Shown: positions 1 to 9,865, counted from the first letter of the stretch. The stretch: DNA of 64,000 bases from Solirubrobacterales bacterium (GCA_021155855.1 JAJNAZ010000001.1:248001-312000); one strand, 5' to 3'. Made by a program: numbers and translations. The notes: generated from the sequence alone by a model not told the origin.

Positions 1-20
1 CGCATCTGCGGCCGCCTGGT

Positions 21-1124
21 TCACGCGTAACGGTCGACGATGTCGACCTCCTGAAGCCTGCGGAGTCCCTCGCGGATCTCCTTCGCCCGACCCTCGCCGA
101 CCCCCTCGACCGCGATCAACTCGGCGTCCGAGGCCGCCATCAGCGCCTCGAGGTCACCGAAGTGGTTGACCACCTTCTGCGCCACCAGGCGGGGAAGACG
201 CGGCACGCTCGCCAGCGCTCGGTAGCCGCGCGAGCTGACCGGGAAATCGAGCGTGTTGGTCTTGCGGTCGTAACCGAGCAGCTCGGCCAGGCGCCCGAAA
301 TCGAGCAATTCGGTGTGCGGCAAGGTTGCCAGCTCGGCGAGCACCTGCTCGATCGCGGGCTCGGACCCCGTCGCGCTGTAATCGCGAACGAGCGCCGCGC
401 GGTCGGCCATCACCCCGACGACGGTCTCCTCGAGCTGCATCTCGATCAGCCGCCCCTCGGCCCCGAGCTCGATGATGTAGCGCTCGACCTCGGCCGCCAT
501 CCGCGTCACCAGCTCGGCACGCTGGAGGGCGGAGAGCACGTCGTAGAGGACGACGCCGCCGGCAAACTCGAGCGCCGTCAGTCGCCCGGCGACCTGGTCG
601 AGGCGCGAGCGGTACTTCTCCAGCGTCGCCAGGCCCTGGTTCGCCTTCGAGAGCACCGTGGGGATGTCCTGGAGGATGTACTTGAAGCCCTCGACGTAGA
701 GCGAGACCACGTCCCGGCGCTGCGAGATCGCGATCACCAGCGCCTTGGTCTGCTTCGAGACGCGCTCGGCGGTGCGGTGGCGGGTGCCCGTCTCCATCGA
801 GAGGATGGTCGGGTCCGGCATCAGCTGCACGTTCGCCCAGCCGATCGTCTCGGCGCCCGGCGGCAGCACGATCGCGCCGTCCATCTTCGCCAGCTGGTAC
901 AGCAACGCCGGGGCGTAGTCGACGTCGAGCTTGATCCCGCCCGAGAACAGGAACGAGACCTCGTCGGCTTCGGCGATCAGGATCAGCCCGCCGGTGCGCG
1001 CGTGGATGATGTTGTCGATCCCCTCGCGCAAGGGGGTGCCGGGCGCGACCATGTCGAGCGCCCGCAGAAGCCGGGGATCCTGGCGCGCCTCCAGCTCGTT
1101 CAACTCATCCCCGGCGTGCGGCAC
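21..1124 (-). CDS. disA: DNA integrity scanning diadenylate cyclase DisA
   Basis: This is a 367-residue protein of normal length for DisA, which condenses two ATP into cyclic di-AMP while scanning DNA for branched structures. The N-terminal DAC domain shows the DGA motif at residues 82-84 and the RHR motif at 115-117 (context TGTRHRTAER), both needed for nucleotide binding and catalysis. The C-terminus (about 310-350) is a helix-hairpin-helix DNA-binding segment containing VEGVGEGRAKEI. The start codon is GTG. The gene lies 132 bases downstream of radA on the same strand, the usual radA-disA order of Gram-positive bacteria. Assignment is secure; the effectors of c-di-AMP in this organism are not shown. 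Confidence 0.97.
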   Translation of the reverse strand: MPHAGDELNELEARQDPRLLRALDMVAPGTPLREGIDNIIHARTGGLILIAEADEVSFLFSGGIKLDVDYAPALLYQLAKMDGAIVLPPGAETIGWANVQLMPDPTILSMETGTRHRTAERVSKQTKALVIAISQRRDVVSLYVEGFKYILQDIPTVLSKANQGLATLEKYRSRLDQVAGRLTALEFAGGVVLYDVLSALQRAELVTRMAAEVERYIIELGAEGRLIEMQLEETVVGVMADRAALVRDYSATGSEPAIEQVLAELATLPHTELLDFGRLAELLGYDRKTNTLDFPVSSRGYRALASVPRLPRLVAQKVVNHFGDLEALMAASDAELIAVEGVGEGRAKEIREGLRRLQEVDIVDRYA

Positions 1125-1256
1125 TTAGCCATGATGGCAAACACCTGCTGGTCGGGCGTCCAGCCCAATCCCGGGTGGAGAGGTCGGATTGGCGCTTGTC
1201 AAGGGGTGGGCCCGCGGCGGCGCAACCGAGCGTCGAGTTGCAGGGTCGTGACCGCG

Positions 1257-2645
1257 TCAAGCTGCCTGTACGCGGGGGCGCCCGGGCATGAATGCGTCGC
1301 CGAGCGCGGCCCGGACGGTCTGCGCCGGCGCGAGGCCGTCGACGCGCTCGCTCGCCGGCGGCGCGAGCACCGGACCGAGTCCGAACTTGAGCGCCTCGGC
1401 GACCCGTCGCTCGGCGTGGCCGACCGCGCGCAGCTCGCCGGTGAGCCCGACCTCGCCAAAGCATGCAAGCGGGCGCCCATCGGTGCCGGCGAGCGGCTCG
1501 CCGCGGTGCGCGGAGGCGAGCGCCAGCGCCACCGCGAGGTCGGCTCCCGGCTCCTCGACCCGCACCCCGCCGGCGACGTTGACGAACACGTCGGCGCCCG
1601 CGAGCGAGGGGCCGCCGTGGCGCGAGAGCACGGCCAGCACCATCGCCATCCGGTTGCGATCGATCCCGTTCGCGACCCGCCGCGGCGGCACGATCTCGGT
1701 CGGCGCGACCAGCGCCTGGACCTCGACCAGCAACGGCCGCGTGCCCTCCATCGAGCAGAGAACGACCGAGCCGGCGGTCGCGCTCGCCTCGCCGGCGAAG
1801 CGCGCGGACGGGTCGACGACCTCGACCAGGCCGCCGGAGCGCATCTCGAACACACCCACCTCGCTGGTAGCGCCGAAGCGATTCTTGAGCGCCCGCACGG
1901 TGCGGAAGCTGCGCTCGCGCTCGCCCTCGAAGAAGAGCACGCAGTCGACAAGGTGCTCGAGCACCCGCGGTCCCGCCACCGCGCCCTCCTTGGTCACGTG
2001 CCCGACCAGGACCACGGCGCAGTCAAGCCGCTTCGCCACCTCCATCACCGCGCTCGCAGCCTCGCGTACCTGGCCGACCGATCCCGGCGCACCGCTCATC
2101 CCCTCGGCGTTCAAGGTCTGGACGGAATCGATCACACAGGCATCGGGCCGCTCGGATTCGAGCGTCGCCAACACCGCCTCCAGCGATGTCTCCGCCAGCG
2201 CCGGCACCGCGAGCGCGGCTTCGCCGAGCCGCTCGGCGCGCAGTCGCACCTGCGCCGCCGACTCCTCGCCGGAGACATAGAGCACACGGTGGCCGGCGGT
2301 GCCGAGGTTGCCGAGCGCCATCCCGGTGAGGGTCGACTTGCCGATCCCCGGCGCGCCGCCCAGCAACACCAGAGAGCCCGGGACCAGGCCCCCGCCGAGG
2401 ACGCGGTCGAGCTCGTCGATCCCGGTTCGCAGCCTGGCGACCTCCGGGGAGGCGACGTCGCGCAGCGGGATCGGTGTCCCAGGCGCGGCCCGCTTGGCCA
2501 GCCGCGTGCCCTTGCCGCTCGCGGGTTCGGCCCTCGGCGCCTCGACCAGCGTGTTCCATTCGCCGCAGCCGGCACAACGACCCGACCAGGTCAGCCACTC
2601 ATTGCCGCAGGACTGGCAGAAGTAACTCGAGCGGGAACGGGCCAC
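1257..2645 (-). CDS. radA: DNA repair protein RadA/Sms
   Basis: RadA is a DnaB-like ATPase that drives branch migration in recombination. The 462-residue product has a four-cysteine zinc finger (C10, C13, C24, C27), a Walker A site GGAPGIGKS at 96-104, and the RadA signature KNRFG at 254-258 followed by a Lon-protease-like C-terminal domain. The start is GTG. The 78-base gap to clpC upstream contains a dispersed 70-bp repeat that ends 3 bases before this start codon, so the repeat probably contributes to the radA translation initiation region or promoter. The disA gene follows on the same strand. Confidence 0.97.
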   Translation of the reverse strand: MARSRSSYFCQSCGNEWLTWSGRCAGCGEWNTLVEAPRAEPASGKGTRLAKRAAPGTPIPLRDVASPEVARLRTGIDELDRVLGGGLVPGSLVLLGGAPGIGKSTLTGMALGNLGTAGHRVLYVSGEESAAQVRLRAERLGEAALAVPALAETSLEAVLATLESERPDACVIDSVQTLNAEGMSGAPGSVGQVREAASAVMEVAKRLDCAVVLVGHVTKEGAVAGPRVLEHLVDCVLFFEGERERSFRTVRALKNRFGATSEVGVFEMRSGGLVEVVDPSARFAGEASATAGSVVLCSMEGTRPLLVEVQALVAPTEIVPPRRVANGIDRNRMAMVLAVLSRHGGPSLAGADVFVNVAGGVRVEEPGADLAVALALASAHRGEPLAGTDGRPLACFGEVGLTGELRAVGHAERRVAEALKFGLGPVLAPPASERVDGLAPAQTVRAALGDAFMPGRPRVQAA

Positions 2646-2648
2646 GCG

Positions 2649-2718
2649 GCGATCGTACGTACCGGACCCGACGAACTGCCGCGACCCCGCCCTACGTTTC
2701 GCTCAGCGAAACAAACGC
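2649..2718 (+). repeat. 70-bp dispersed repeat with GTTTCGCTNAGCGAAAC palindrome, copy 1
   Basis: This 70-base stretch fills almost the whole clpC-radA gap. It matches the reverse complement of 11721-11789 with about six differences and one gap over its length (counted by eye, roughly 90% identity). Both copies carry a perfect 8-bp inverted repeat with a one-base centre (here 2696-2712) and the block CGATCGTACGTACC at the other end. It encodes nothing obvious. It may be a regulatory element or a small mobile repeat. Confidence 0.85.
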
Positions 2719-2723
2719 CCGGG

Positions 2724-5318
2724 TCACTCGTCGGCGGGCGACTCGGCGTCCGGCACCGGCTCGTCGCGCTCCGGCGCCCGGTCCCCGGATTTCTTCGCCC
2801 CGACCCCGACGGGCTCCTTGGCCTCGTCCTTCTTCTTCGCCGAGGACTTGCGCGGCTTGACCATCTTCAGCGACAGGGGGCGGTCCTCATCGTCGCCGGA
2901 CTCGTCGCGATCGACGACCACGGTGGTGCCGGAGATGATCGTCTCCGGGCCTTGGCGCAGGACCTCGTCGGCGAGCGGATCCTCGATGTAGCGCTGGATC
3001 GCGCGCCGCAGCGGCCGCGCCCCCATCGCCGGGTCCCAGCCCTTCTCGGCGAGCAGGTCCTTGGCCTCGTCGGTGAGCTCGAGCTGCAGCTCGTGCTCGG
3101 CGACCTGCGCCCTCACGCGGCTGATCATCAGGTCGATGATCTCCTTGATCTCCTCGCGGGTCAGCTTGTGGAAGACGATCACCTCGTCGATCCGGTTCAA
3201 AAACTCGGGCCGGAAGACCTTCTTCAGCTCGCCCATGATCCGGTCCTTCATGTCCTGATAGGAGGCGCCGGTCTCGTCGTCGGAGCTGCCGAAGCCGAAG
3301 GACACGTTGCGGGCGATGTCCTTGGCGCCGATGTTCGAGGTCATGATCACGATCGCGTTGCGGAAGTCGACCGTGCGGCCCTGGGCGTCGGTGAGCCGGC
3401 CGTCCTCGAGGATCTGGAGCAGGATGTTGAAGACGTCCGGGTGGGCCTTCTCGATCTCGTCGAGCAGCAGCACCGAGTAGGGCTTGCGGCGCACGGCCTC
3501 GGTCAGCTGGCCACCCTCGTCGTAGCCGACGTAGCCGGGCGGCGAGCCGACCAGGCGCGAGACGGCGTGCTTCTCCATGTACTCGGACATGTCGATGCGG
3601 ACCATCGCGTCCTCGTCGCCGAACAGGAACTCGGCGAGCGTGCGGGCGAGCTCGGTCTTGCCGACGCCCGACGGGCCGAGAAAGACGAACGAGCCGGCGG
3701 GGCGCTTGGGATCCTTGATCCCGGCACGCGAGCGGCGGATCGCCTTCGAGACGGCCTCGATCGCGACGTGCTGGCCAATCACCCGCTTGTGCAGCTCCTC
3801 CTCCATGCGGATGAGCTTCTTGGTCTCAGCCTCGGTCAGCTTGAAGACCGGGATCCCGGTCCACATCGAGACGATGTCGGCGATCTCCTCCTCGCCGACC
3901 GCGGGGCGCTCGCCGTCCTCGCCCGAGTCCCACTGGTCCTCGAGCTCGCGCTTTCGGTTCGTCAGCTGGCGCTCCTTGTCGCGCAGGTTCGCGGCCTTCT
4001 CGAACTCCTGCGCCTCGATCGCGGCCTCCTTGGCCCGCCTCGTCTCCTCGATCTCCTCCTCGAGGTCGCGATAGACGGGAGGCTGCGACATCGACTTGAT
4101 CCGCATCCGCGAGGCGGCCTCGTCGATCAGGTCGATCGCCTTGTCCGGCAGGAACCGGTCCGAGATGTAGCGGTCGGCGAGCTCGGCGGCGGCGGCGAGC
4201 GCGTCGTCGGTGATCTGAACCTTGTGATGGTCCTCGTAGCGCTCACGCAGTCCCTCGAGAATCTTCACCGTGTCGCCGATCGAGGGTTCGTCCACCTTGA
4301 TCTGCTGGAAGCGCCGCTCGAGCGCCGAGTCGCGCTCGAGGTACTTGCGGTACTCGTCGAGCGTGGTCGCGCCGATCGTCTGCAGCTCGCCGCGCGCCAG
4401 TGCCGGCTTCAGGATCGAGGCGGCGTCGATCGCGCCTTCGGCGGCGCCGGCGCCGACGAGGTTGTGGAGCTCGTCAATGAACAGCACGATGTCGCCGCGC
4501 TGGGTGATCTCCTTCATCACCTTCTTCAGCCGCTCCTCGAACTCGCCCCGGTACTTGGAGCCGGCGACGAGCGCGGCGAGGTCGAGGGTGTAGATCTGCT
4601 TGTTCTTGAGCAGCTCGGGGACCTCGCCGCGGGTGATCCGCGAGGCGAGGCCCTCGACGATCGCCGTCTTGCCCACCCCGGGCTCGCCGAGCAGCACCGG
4701 GTTGTTCTTCTGGCGCCGGGAGAGGATCTGCATGATCCGCTCGACCTCGGTCTCGCGCCCGATCACCGGGTCGAGCTTGCCCTCGGAGGCGAGCTTGGTC
4801 AGGTTGCGGCCGAACTGGTCGAGCAGCTTCGAGGACTTCTTGCCCTCGCCGGTGCCCCCGCCGGAGCCCTGGCGTCGGCCTCCGGGTCCGGAGAGCATGC
4901 GGATGACCTCGTTGCGGATCTTCTCCGAGTCGGCGTCGAAGTCGAGCAGGATGCGAGCGGCGACGCCCTCGTTCTCACGCACGAGGCCGAGCAGGATGTG
5001 CTCGGTGCCGATGTAGTTGTGACCGAGGGAGAGCGCCTCTCGAAGCGCCAGCTCGAGCACCTTCTTCGCCCGGGGGGTGAACGGGATCTGGCCCGAGGTC
5101 ACCTCCTCGCCGGATCCGACGATGCGGACCACCTGGGCGCGCACGCGCTCGACCGTGATGTCGAGCGACTCGAGCACGCGCGCGGCGAGGCCCTCCTCCT
5201 CGCGCAGCAGCCCGAGCAGGATGTGCTCGGTGCCGATGTAGTTGTGCTTCAGCGTGCGGGCCTCCTCCTGGGCGAGGACGACCACCTGCCGGGCGCGCTC
5301 TGTGAATCTCTCGAACAA
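2724..5318 (-). CDS. clpC: ATP-dependent Clp protease ATPase subunit ClpC
   Basis: ClpC is a hexameric AAA+ unfoldase that feeds substrates to ClpP. The 864-residue product has two Clp_N repeats (about 1-145, each with an [13 protein letters not shown]-type motif) and a first AAA domain with GEPGVGKT near 212. A UVR/middle segment lies near 420-460, and the second AAA domain has GPSGVGKTE near 555. A lysine-rich, acidic tail follows. The start codon is TTG ([10 protein letters not shown] is the conserved N-terminus), preceded by a purine-rich GGAAAG. No ctsR or mcsAB genes are adjacent, as is usual in actinobacteria. Confidence 0.97.
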   Translation of the reverse strand: MFERFTERARQVVVLAQEEARTLKHNYIGTEHILLGLLREEEGLAARVLESLDITVERVRAQVVRIVGSGEEVTSGQIPFTPRAKKVLELALREALSLGHNYIGTEHILLGLVRENEGVAARILLDFDADSEKIRNEVIRMLSGPGGRRQGSGGGTGEGKKSSKLLDQFGRNLTKLASEGKLDPVIGRETEVERIMQILSRRQKNNPVLLGEPGVGKTAIVEGLASRITRGEVPELLKNKQIYTLDLAALVAGSKYRGEFEERLKKVMKEITQRGDIVLFIDELHNLVGAGAAEGAIDAASILKPALARGELQTIGATTLDEYRKYLERDSALERRFQQIKVDEPSIGDTVKILEGLRERYEDHHKVQITDDALAAAAELADRYISDRFLPDKAIDLIDEAASRMRIKSMSQPPVYRDLEEEIEETRRAKEAAIEAQEFEKAANLRDKERQLTNRKRELEDQWDSGEDGERPAVGEEEIADIVSMWTGIPVFKLTEAETKKLIRMEEELHKRVIGQHVAIEAVSKAIRRSRAGIKDPKRPAGSFVFLGPSGVGKTELARTLAEFLFGDEDAMVRIDMSEYMEKHAVSRLVGSPPGYVGYDEGGQLTEAVRRKPYSVLLLDEIEKAHPDVFNILLQILEDGRLTDAQGRTVDFRNAIVIMTSNIGAKDIARNVSFGFGSSDDETGASYQDMKDRIMGELKKVFRPEFLNRIDEVIVFHKLTREEIKEIIDLMISRVRAQVAEHELQLELTDEAKDLLAEKGWDPAMGARPLRRAIQRYIEDPLADEVLRQGPETIISGTTVVVDRDESGDDEDRPLSLKMVKPRKSSAKKKDEAKEPVGVGAKKSGDRAPERDEPVPDAESPADE

Positions 5319-5542
5319 ACTCTTTCCGCCTTGCTCTTTGTCCTCGATGCCTGTGCCTAAGTTCTAGCCGTGCCTGGGGACGCGACAGCGCCGGAAGCTC
5401 TAACCACTTCTTCGGCTGCCGGCTGCAGTCGGATTAGAACCTCCGGGTTGTCGTTTACCGCGAGTCGCCAGTATATCGGGGCGCCCGTGCCCGCCGGCCG
5501 GCCTCACAGGCACAAACCGCCGCCCGGGCCGCAGGTTGCGGA
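5319..5542 (-). promoter_or_regulatory. clpC upstream region with a TATACT box
   Basis: This 224-base non-coding stretch separates clpC from the small secreted-protein gene. On the minus strand a TATACT hexamer (5475 to 5470) resembles a -10 box and would leave a leader of about 150 bases before the clpC TTG. I see no convincing -35 hexamer, no CIRCE and no HspR-type inverted repeat. The start site is a guess. Confidence 0.3.
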
Positions 5543-5884
5543 TTAGCCGCTCGCGACCCGGACCTCGGTCGCCTCGATCTGGCGCTGTTGGTAGGAGCCG
5601 CGAAACACGGGGCCGGCGGCGCTGAGCAGATCGCCGACCTCCGGCAGCGGTCGCGGGCGCAGCCGTCGGGCGACGTCGATCACCGAGATACCGGGGGCGG
5701 TCACGCTGCCCGGGTCGAGGAGGACGAAGTGGGCGTCACCGTCGCCGTCGGGATCCACCGCCTCGACGTAGGCGATCTCGCCGCTGGCGCTGCGGCAGCC
5801 GTCGACGCCGCCGGGACAGCCCACCGGTTCGGCCCCGCAGGGGCCGATCCCGAGCACGCAGAGCAGAGCGGCGATGCCGGTCAC
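5543..5884 (-). CDS. Small secreted protein, possibly OB-fold
   Basis: This 113-residue product starts at a GTG one base after the lysS stop codon, so the two are probably co-transcribed. Residues 1-17 form a short hydrophobic signal peptide (MTGIAALLCVLGIGPCG), and several cysteines follow. The rest has alternating strands with a DGDGDAHFVLLDPG turn, which recalls small OB-fold domains; this is only a shape-based inference. I do not recognise the family and no catalytic motif is visible. Tight coupling to lysS argues for a real gene. Confidence 0.6.
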   Translation of the reverse strand: MTGIAALLCVLGIGPCGAEPVGCPGGVDGCRSASGEIAYVEAVDPDGDGDAHFVLLDPGSVTAPGISVIDVARRLRPRPLPEVGDLLSAAGPVFRGSYQQRQIEATEVRVASG

Positions 5885-5885
5885 C

Positions 5886-7370
5886 TCAGCTCCGCATCGC
5901 CGGGAACAGGACCACCTCGCGCAGGCTCCTCGCGCCGGTGAGCAGCATCACCAGGCGGTCGATCCCGAGGCCGACGCCACCGGTCGGCGGCATCCCGTGC
6001 TCGAGCGCCCGCAGGTAGCTCTCGTCGAACGGCTGCGCTTCCTCGTCACCGCGGCGCAGCTCCTCGGCCTGCTGCTCGAAGCGGTGCCGCTGGTCGTCGG
6101 GGTCGTTGAGCTCGGTGAACGCGTTCGCGATCTCGAAGCCCCCCACGTAGGCTTCCCAGCGCTCCACCAGGCCCTCCTCGGAACGGTGGCGCTTTGCGAA
6201 CGGCGACATCTCCACCGGGTAGTCGAGAACGAAGGTCGGCTCGATCAGGTTCGGCTCGACCTCCTTCGACAACAACCCGTCGACCAGCTTTCCCCAGCCC
6301 TCTTTCGGCGTCGGCTCGGAGCCCATCGCCGCTGCCAACGCCTCGCGGGTCGGATGCTCGAGCACGTCGATCCCGGTGCGCTCGCGGATCGCCTCACGCA
6401 GCGTCAGCCGCCGCCACGGGGGCGAAAGCTCGATCTCGACCCCGTCGCGCTCGACCCTCGTCGTGCCCAGCACCGCCTCCGCGACCCCTGCGACCAGCCT
6501 CTCGAGCCGCTCGGCGGCATCGGCGTAGTCGGCATAGGCCTCATACCACTCGAGCATCGTGAACTCGGGGTTGTGCTTATAGGAGACGCCCTCGTTTCGA
6601 AAGTCCTTGCCGAGCTCATAGACGCGGTCGATGCCCCCGACGATCAGCCGCTTGAGGTAGAGCTCGGTGGCGATCCGAAGGTAGAGGTCGCGGTCGAGGG
6701 CGTTGTGGTGGGTTGTGAAGGGTCGTGCCAGCGCGCCGCCGTAGAGCGGCTGCAGGACGGGCGTCTCGACCTCGACGAAGCCCTCCGCGTCGAGGTGGGC
6801 GCGCACGGCGGCGATCGTCGCGCGGCGGCGATAGAAGAGCTCACGCGTCTCGGGGTTGGCGATCAGGTCGAGCTCCCGGTGGCGGAAGCGAAGCTCGGTG
6901 TCCTCGAGGCCGTGGAACTTGTCGGGCGGAGGGCGCAGGCTCTTCGCCAGCAGCGTCCAGCCGGCAACCCGCAGTGAGAGCTCGCCGCGGCGCGTCTTGA
7001 ACGCGGTCCCCTCGACGCCGACGATATCGCCGAGGTCGAGCCCGGTCAGCAACTCGTGCTGGCGCTCGCCGACCACGTCTGCGCGTGAGTGGAGCTGGAT
7101 CCGGCCGCTGCCGTCGACGAGATCGATGAATGCCGCCTTGCCATGCCCGCGCCGCGCCGCGATCCGGCCGGCGACTCGGTAGGCGGCCTCGGTCTCCTCG
7201 CCGTCCTCGAGGTCGTCGTGGGCGGCGTGGACAACGGCGATCTCCGTGCGGCCGTCGAAATCCGGCGGGTAGGGATCGATCCCCTCGGCGCGCAGCTGCT
7301 CGAGCTTCTCCCGCCGCTCGGCGATCACATGGGACTCGGAGCGCTGCTCGGGGCGCTCGGGCTCGGCCAT
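5886..7370 (-). CDS. lysS: Lysyl-tRNA synthetase, class II
   Basis: The enzyme charges tRNA-Lys with lysine. The 494-residue product has an N-terminal OB-fold anticodon-binding domain (about 65-140). A class II catalytic core follows, with motif 2 FRNEG at 257-261 and motif 3 GLGIDRLVML near 465-475. Its length is normal for bacterial LysRS. The ATG start lies 30 bases downstream of the greA stop on the same strand, giving the order greA-lysS-secreted protein in transcription. Confidence 0.97.
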   Translation of the reverse strand: MAEPERPEQRSESHVIAERREKLEQLRAEGIDPYPPDFDGRTEIAVVHAAHDDLEDGEETEAAYRVAGRIAARRGHGKAAFIDLVDGSGRIQLHSRADVVGERQHELLTGLDLGDIVGVEGTAFKTRRGELSLRVAGWTLLAKSLRPPPDKFHGLEDTELRFRHRELDLIANPETRELFYRRRATIAAVRAHLDAEGFVEVETPVLQPLYGGALARPFTTHHNALDRDLYLRIATELYLKRLIVGGIDRVYELGKDFRNEGVSYKHNPEFTMLEWYEAYADYADAAERLERLVAGVAEAVLGTTRVERDGVEIELSPPWRRLTLREAIRERTGIDVLEHPTREALAAAMGSEPTPKEGWGKLVDGLLSKEVEPNLIEPTFVLDYPVEMSPFAKRHRSEEGLVERWEAYVGGFEIANAFTELNDPDDQRHRFEQQAEELRRGDEEAQPFDESYLRALEHGMPPTGGVGLGIDRLVMLLTGARSLREVVLFPAMRS

Positions 7371-7400
7371 CGCGGGCGAGCCTAGATCACCTGCGGGCGA

Positions 7401-7880
7401 TTACGCAGCCTCGATCTTGGTGATCTTCAGCTTCTTCTTCGGTCCGCGCGGGACGTCGATGGTGACGACCTCGCCCCGCTTGTGGCCGAGCAGCGCCTTG
7501 CCGATCGGCGACTCGTTGGAGAGCTTCTGCTCGGCCGGATCGGCCTCGGTCGGGCCGACGATCTGGAACTTCCGCGACTCACCCGACTTCTGGTCCTTGA
7601 CGTACACGCGGACGCCGACGCCGACGGTCTCGGTGTCGATCGCCTTCTCGTCGATCACGCTCGCGCGTCGCAACCGCTCCTCGAGCTGGGCGATTCGCTG
7701 CTCGAGCAGGGCCTGCTCGTTCTTGGCGTCGTCGTACTCCGAGTTCTCGGCGATGTCACCGAACTCCCGCGCCTCCTTGATCCGCGCGGCGACCTCACGA
7801 CGCTTGGTGGTCGAGAGGTGCTCGATCTCCGTCTTCAGCTTCTCCAGCCCTTCCTGGGTGATCAGCGCTTCGCGGGCCAC
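7401..7880 (-). CDS. greA: Transcription elongation factor GreA
   Basis: GreA stimulates RNA polymerase to cleave backtracked transcripts. The 159-residue product has the long N-terminal coiled coil with acidic tip residues (GDIAENSEYDDAK near 42-54) and the C-terminal FKBP-like domain ending in a lysine-rich segment. The length matches the family. The start is GTG. The gene is the first of a greA-lysS pair; the 92 bases between it and dus carry no gene. Confidence 0.97.
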   Translation of the reverse strand: MAREALITQEGLEKLKTEIEHLSTTKRREVAARIKEAREFGDIAENSEYDDAKNEQALLEQRIAQLEERLRRASVIDEKAIDTETVGVGVRVYVKDQKSGESRKFQIVGPTEADPAEQKLSNESPIGKALLGHKRGEVVTIDVPRGPKKKLKITKIEAA

Positions 7881-7972
7881 TGCCTTCCTCTTCCTCGCCT
7901 TTGGGTCTACTGCGTGAAAAAACGCCCGAAACCCCGCTTACGACGCGTACACAGGGCCGAGCCGGCGGGCGA

Positions 7973-8962
7973 TTATAGCGATGCCGCTGCGCGTGCTTCG
8001 CGGAGCAGATCGCGCACCTGATCGAGGCTCTCGGTGCGCTGAAAACGGTCGGCCTCGGGGCCGCTGAAACCGAGCCGCTCGACATACCATGGATAGAACT
8101 TGCGCAGGTTGCGGGCCGCCCGCTCCGCCCCCCAATGCTCCTCGGCGCGGTCGAGGATCCAGCGCAGCTCGGCCTCGATCTCGTCCCGCCCGGGCTCGGC
8201 CGGGTCCCCCGCCAGGTCGGCGAAGATCCACGGGTTGCCGAGCGAGCCGCGGGCGATCATCAAGGCGTCGGCGCCGGAGCGCTCGTACGCCCGACGGGCG
8301 CTCTCGGCTGTGCTCAGCCCCCCGGAGACGATCACCGGCACGTCCACCGAAGTCGCCAGCTCGCGGACCGCGGCGTAGTCCGGCTCGCCCCTGTGCTGAA
8401 CCCGGGCCGGGCGCGGGTGCATCGTCACCGCCGCCACCCCCGCCTCGGCGACGAGCCGCCGGGCAAGGTCGATGCCCGTGCGATCCTCCGGCTCGAGCCC
8501 CGAGCGCAGCTTCACGGTCACCGGCAGTCCGGCGCCCTCGATCGCCGCCGTCGCCACCGCGACGGCCCGTCCGGGGTCGCGAAGCAGGGCAGCGCCGGCC
8601 CCCGTCTTGACCACCTTCGACACCGGGCAGCCCATGTTCAGGTCGACGATGTCCGGACCGGCCTCCGCGGCGATCCCGGCCGCGGTTCGCATCACCTCGG
8701 GATCGGAGCCGAAGAGCTGCAGCGAGACCACGCGCTCGTCGGGGTGGATACGGAGCATCTCGGAGAGCGTTCGCCGGTTGCCGTGCGCGAGGGCGAAGCT
8801 CGAGATCATCTCCGAGACCGCCATCCCGGCGCCGTGTCGGCCCGCCTGCAGGCGCACGAACCAGTTGCCGATCCCGGCCAGGGGGGCGAGCAGGATGCGG
8901 TTGGGAACGTCGATGCCTCCGATTGCGAACGGGGATGTGAGGGGCGGGTGGCCGCTGCTCAT
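7973..8962 (-). CDS. dus: tRNA-dihydrouridine synthase
   Basis: Dus enzymes reduce uridines in tRNA D-loops using FMN and NADPH. The 329-residue product is a TIM barrel with the catalytic cysteine C112 in NMGCPVSKVVKTGAG and the FMN phosphate-binding segment IARGSLGNPW near 235. I chose the ATG at 8962 because it overlaps the coaX stop in an ATGA and because the protein then aligns at its N-terminus (FAIGGIDVPNRILLAPLAGI). A longer reading frame upstream is only a shadow of coaX. Which Dus subclass this is cannot be settled from sequence reading alone. Confidence 0.95.
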   Translation of the reverse strand: MSSGHPPLTSPFAIGGIDVPNRILLAPLAGIGNWFVRLQAGRHGAGMAVSEMISSFALAHGNRRTLSEMLRIHPDERVVSLQLFGSDPEVMRTAAGIAAEAGPDIVDLNMGCPVSKVVKTGAGAALLRDPGRAVAVATAAIEGAGLPVTVKLRSGLEPEDRTGIDLARRLVAEAGVAAVTMHPRPARVQHRGEPDYAAVRELATSVDVPVIVSGGLSTAESARRAYERSGADALMIARGSLGNPWIFADLAGDPAEPGRDEIEAELRWILDRAEEHWGAERAARNLRKFYPWYVERLGFSGPEADRFQRTESLDQVRDLLREARAAASL

Positions 8963-9723
8963 CTGTTCCGCTCCCAGATCAACCGCAACCCGGTCAAGGT
9001 CAGCAGATCGTCGACCTCGTCGATCGACTCGCAGAAGGGCACGATCGCGCCCGCCAGCCCGCCGGTGGCGATGAAGTCGGGGTCGCCGCCGAGCTCCCGC
9101 TCGACCCGCCGCGCGATGCCGTCGACGAGCCCGGCGAAGCCGAAGATGACCCCGGACTGGATCGCGCCGCGGGTCGACTTGCCGATCGCCGTTGCGGGCT
9201 CGGCGAGGTCGATGCGCGGGATCCGGGCGCCGCGCTCGGTCAGCGCCGTGAGCGAGATCTCGACCCCGGGCGCGATCGCGCCGCCGAGGTACTCGCCGTT
9301 GGAGGAGACCACGTCGAAGTTGATCCCGGTGCCGAAGTCGACCACAACGCAGCAGCCGCCGATCCGCTCGTAGGCGGCGATCGCGTTGACCAGCCTGTCG
9401 GCCCCGACCTCGTACGGGGTGTCGATCCGGATCGGCATGCCGGTCTTGATCTTCGGCCCGACCGTGAGGCAGGAGGCGTCGTAGTAACGCCTCGCCATCG
9501 CCTCGTACTCGGCCCCGAGCGGCGGCACAACGGATGAGACCACGATCGCCTCGATCACGGCGATCTCGATCCCGCTCAGGCCGAGCAACCCGGCGATTCG
9601 CTCGGCGAGCTCGTCGCCGGTCGCCCCGGCGCGGGTCTGAAAGCGCCAATGCTCGGCGAGCTCGTCGCCACGGAAGGCACCGAGGTGGGTCTGCGTATTA
9701 CCGACGTCGATCGCGAGCAGCAC
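8959..9723 (-). CDS. coaX: Type III pantothenate kinase
   Basis: CoaX phosphorylates pantothenate, the first step of CoA synthesis, and belongs to the ASKHA fold. With a GTG start at 9723 the product is 254 residues, the family norm, and begins MLLAIDVGNTQTHLG with the phosphate-1 aspartate D6. The ribose/phosphate segment GADRLVNAIAAYE and the VDFGTGINFDVV motif are both present. An ATG at 9822 would add 33 Ala/Pro-rich residues that do not look native. The stop overlaps dus by four bases. Confidence 0.95.
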   Translation of the reverse strand: MLLAIDVGNTQTHLGAFRGDELAEHWRFQTRAGATGDELAERIAGLLGLSGIEIAVIEAIVVSSVVPPLGAEYEAMARRYYDASCLTVGPKIKTGMPIRIDTPYEVGADRLVNAIAAYERIGGCCVVVDFGTGINFDVVSSNGEYLGGAIAPGVEISLTALTERGARIPRIDLAEPATAIGKSTRGAIQSGVIFGFAGLVDGIARRVERELGGDPDFIATGGLAGAIVPFCESIDEVDDLLTLTGLRLIWERNR

Positions 9724-9865
9724 GCGCGGGATTATCGCCGCTGCAGAACCTGCGGCCCGTGATCGCCGCGCGGGCGGCGGGCCAGCTGGCGATGCGGGCG
9801 CCGCCGGGTACTCGGGCGACACGCCGCCTGCCGAGCCAGATCAGATCGGCTCGCGGCCCGGGCGA

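Noticed and set aside
162-5360. A 1732-residue open frame on the plus strand.
   Set aside because: It is antisense to disA, radA and clpC, which have full conserved motifs. Long antisense frames are common at this GC content.
5319-5542. CIRCE or HspR operator upstream of clpC.
   Set aside because: No TTAGCACTC-N9-GAGTGCTAA or CTTGAGT-N7-ACTCAAG pattern found.
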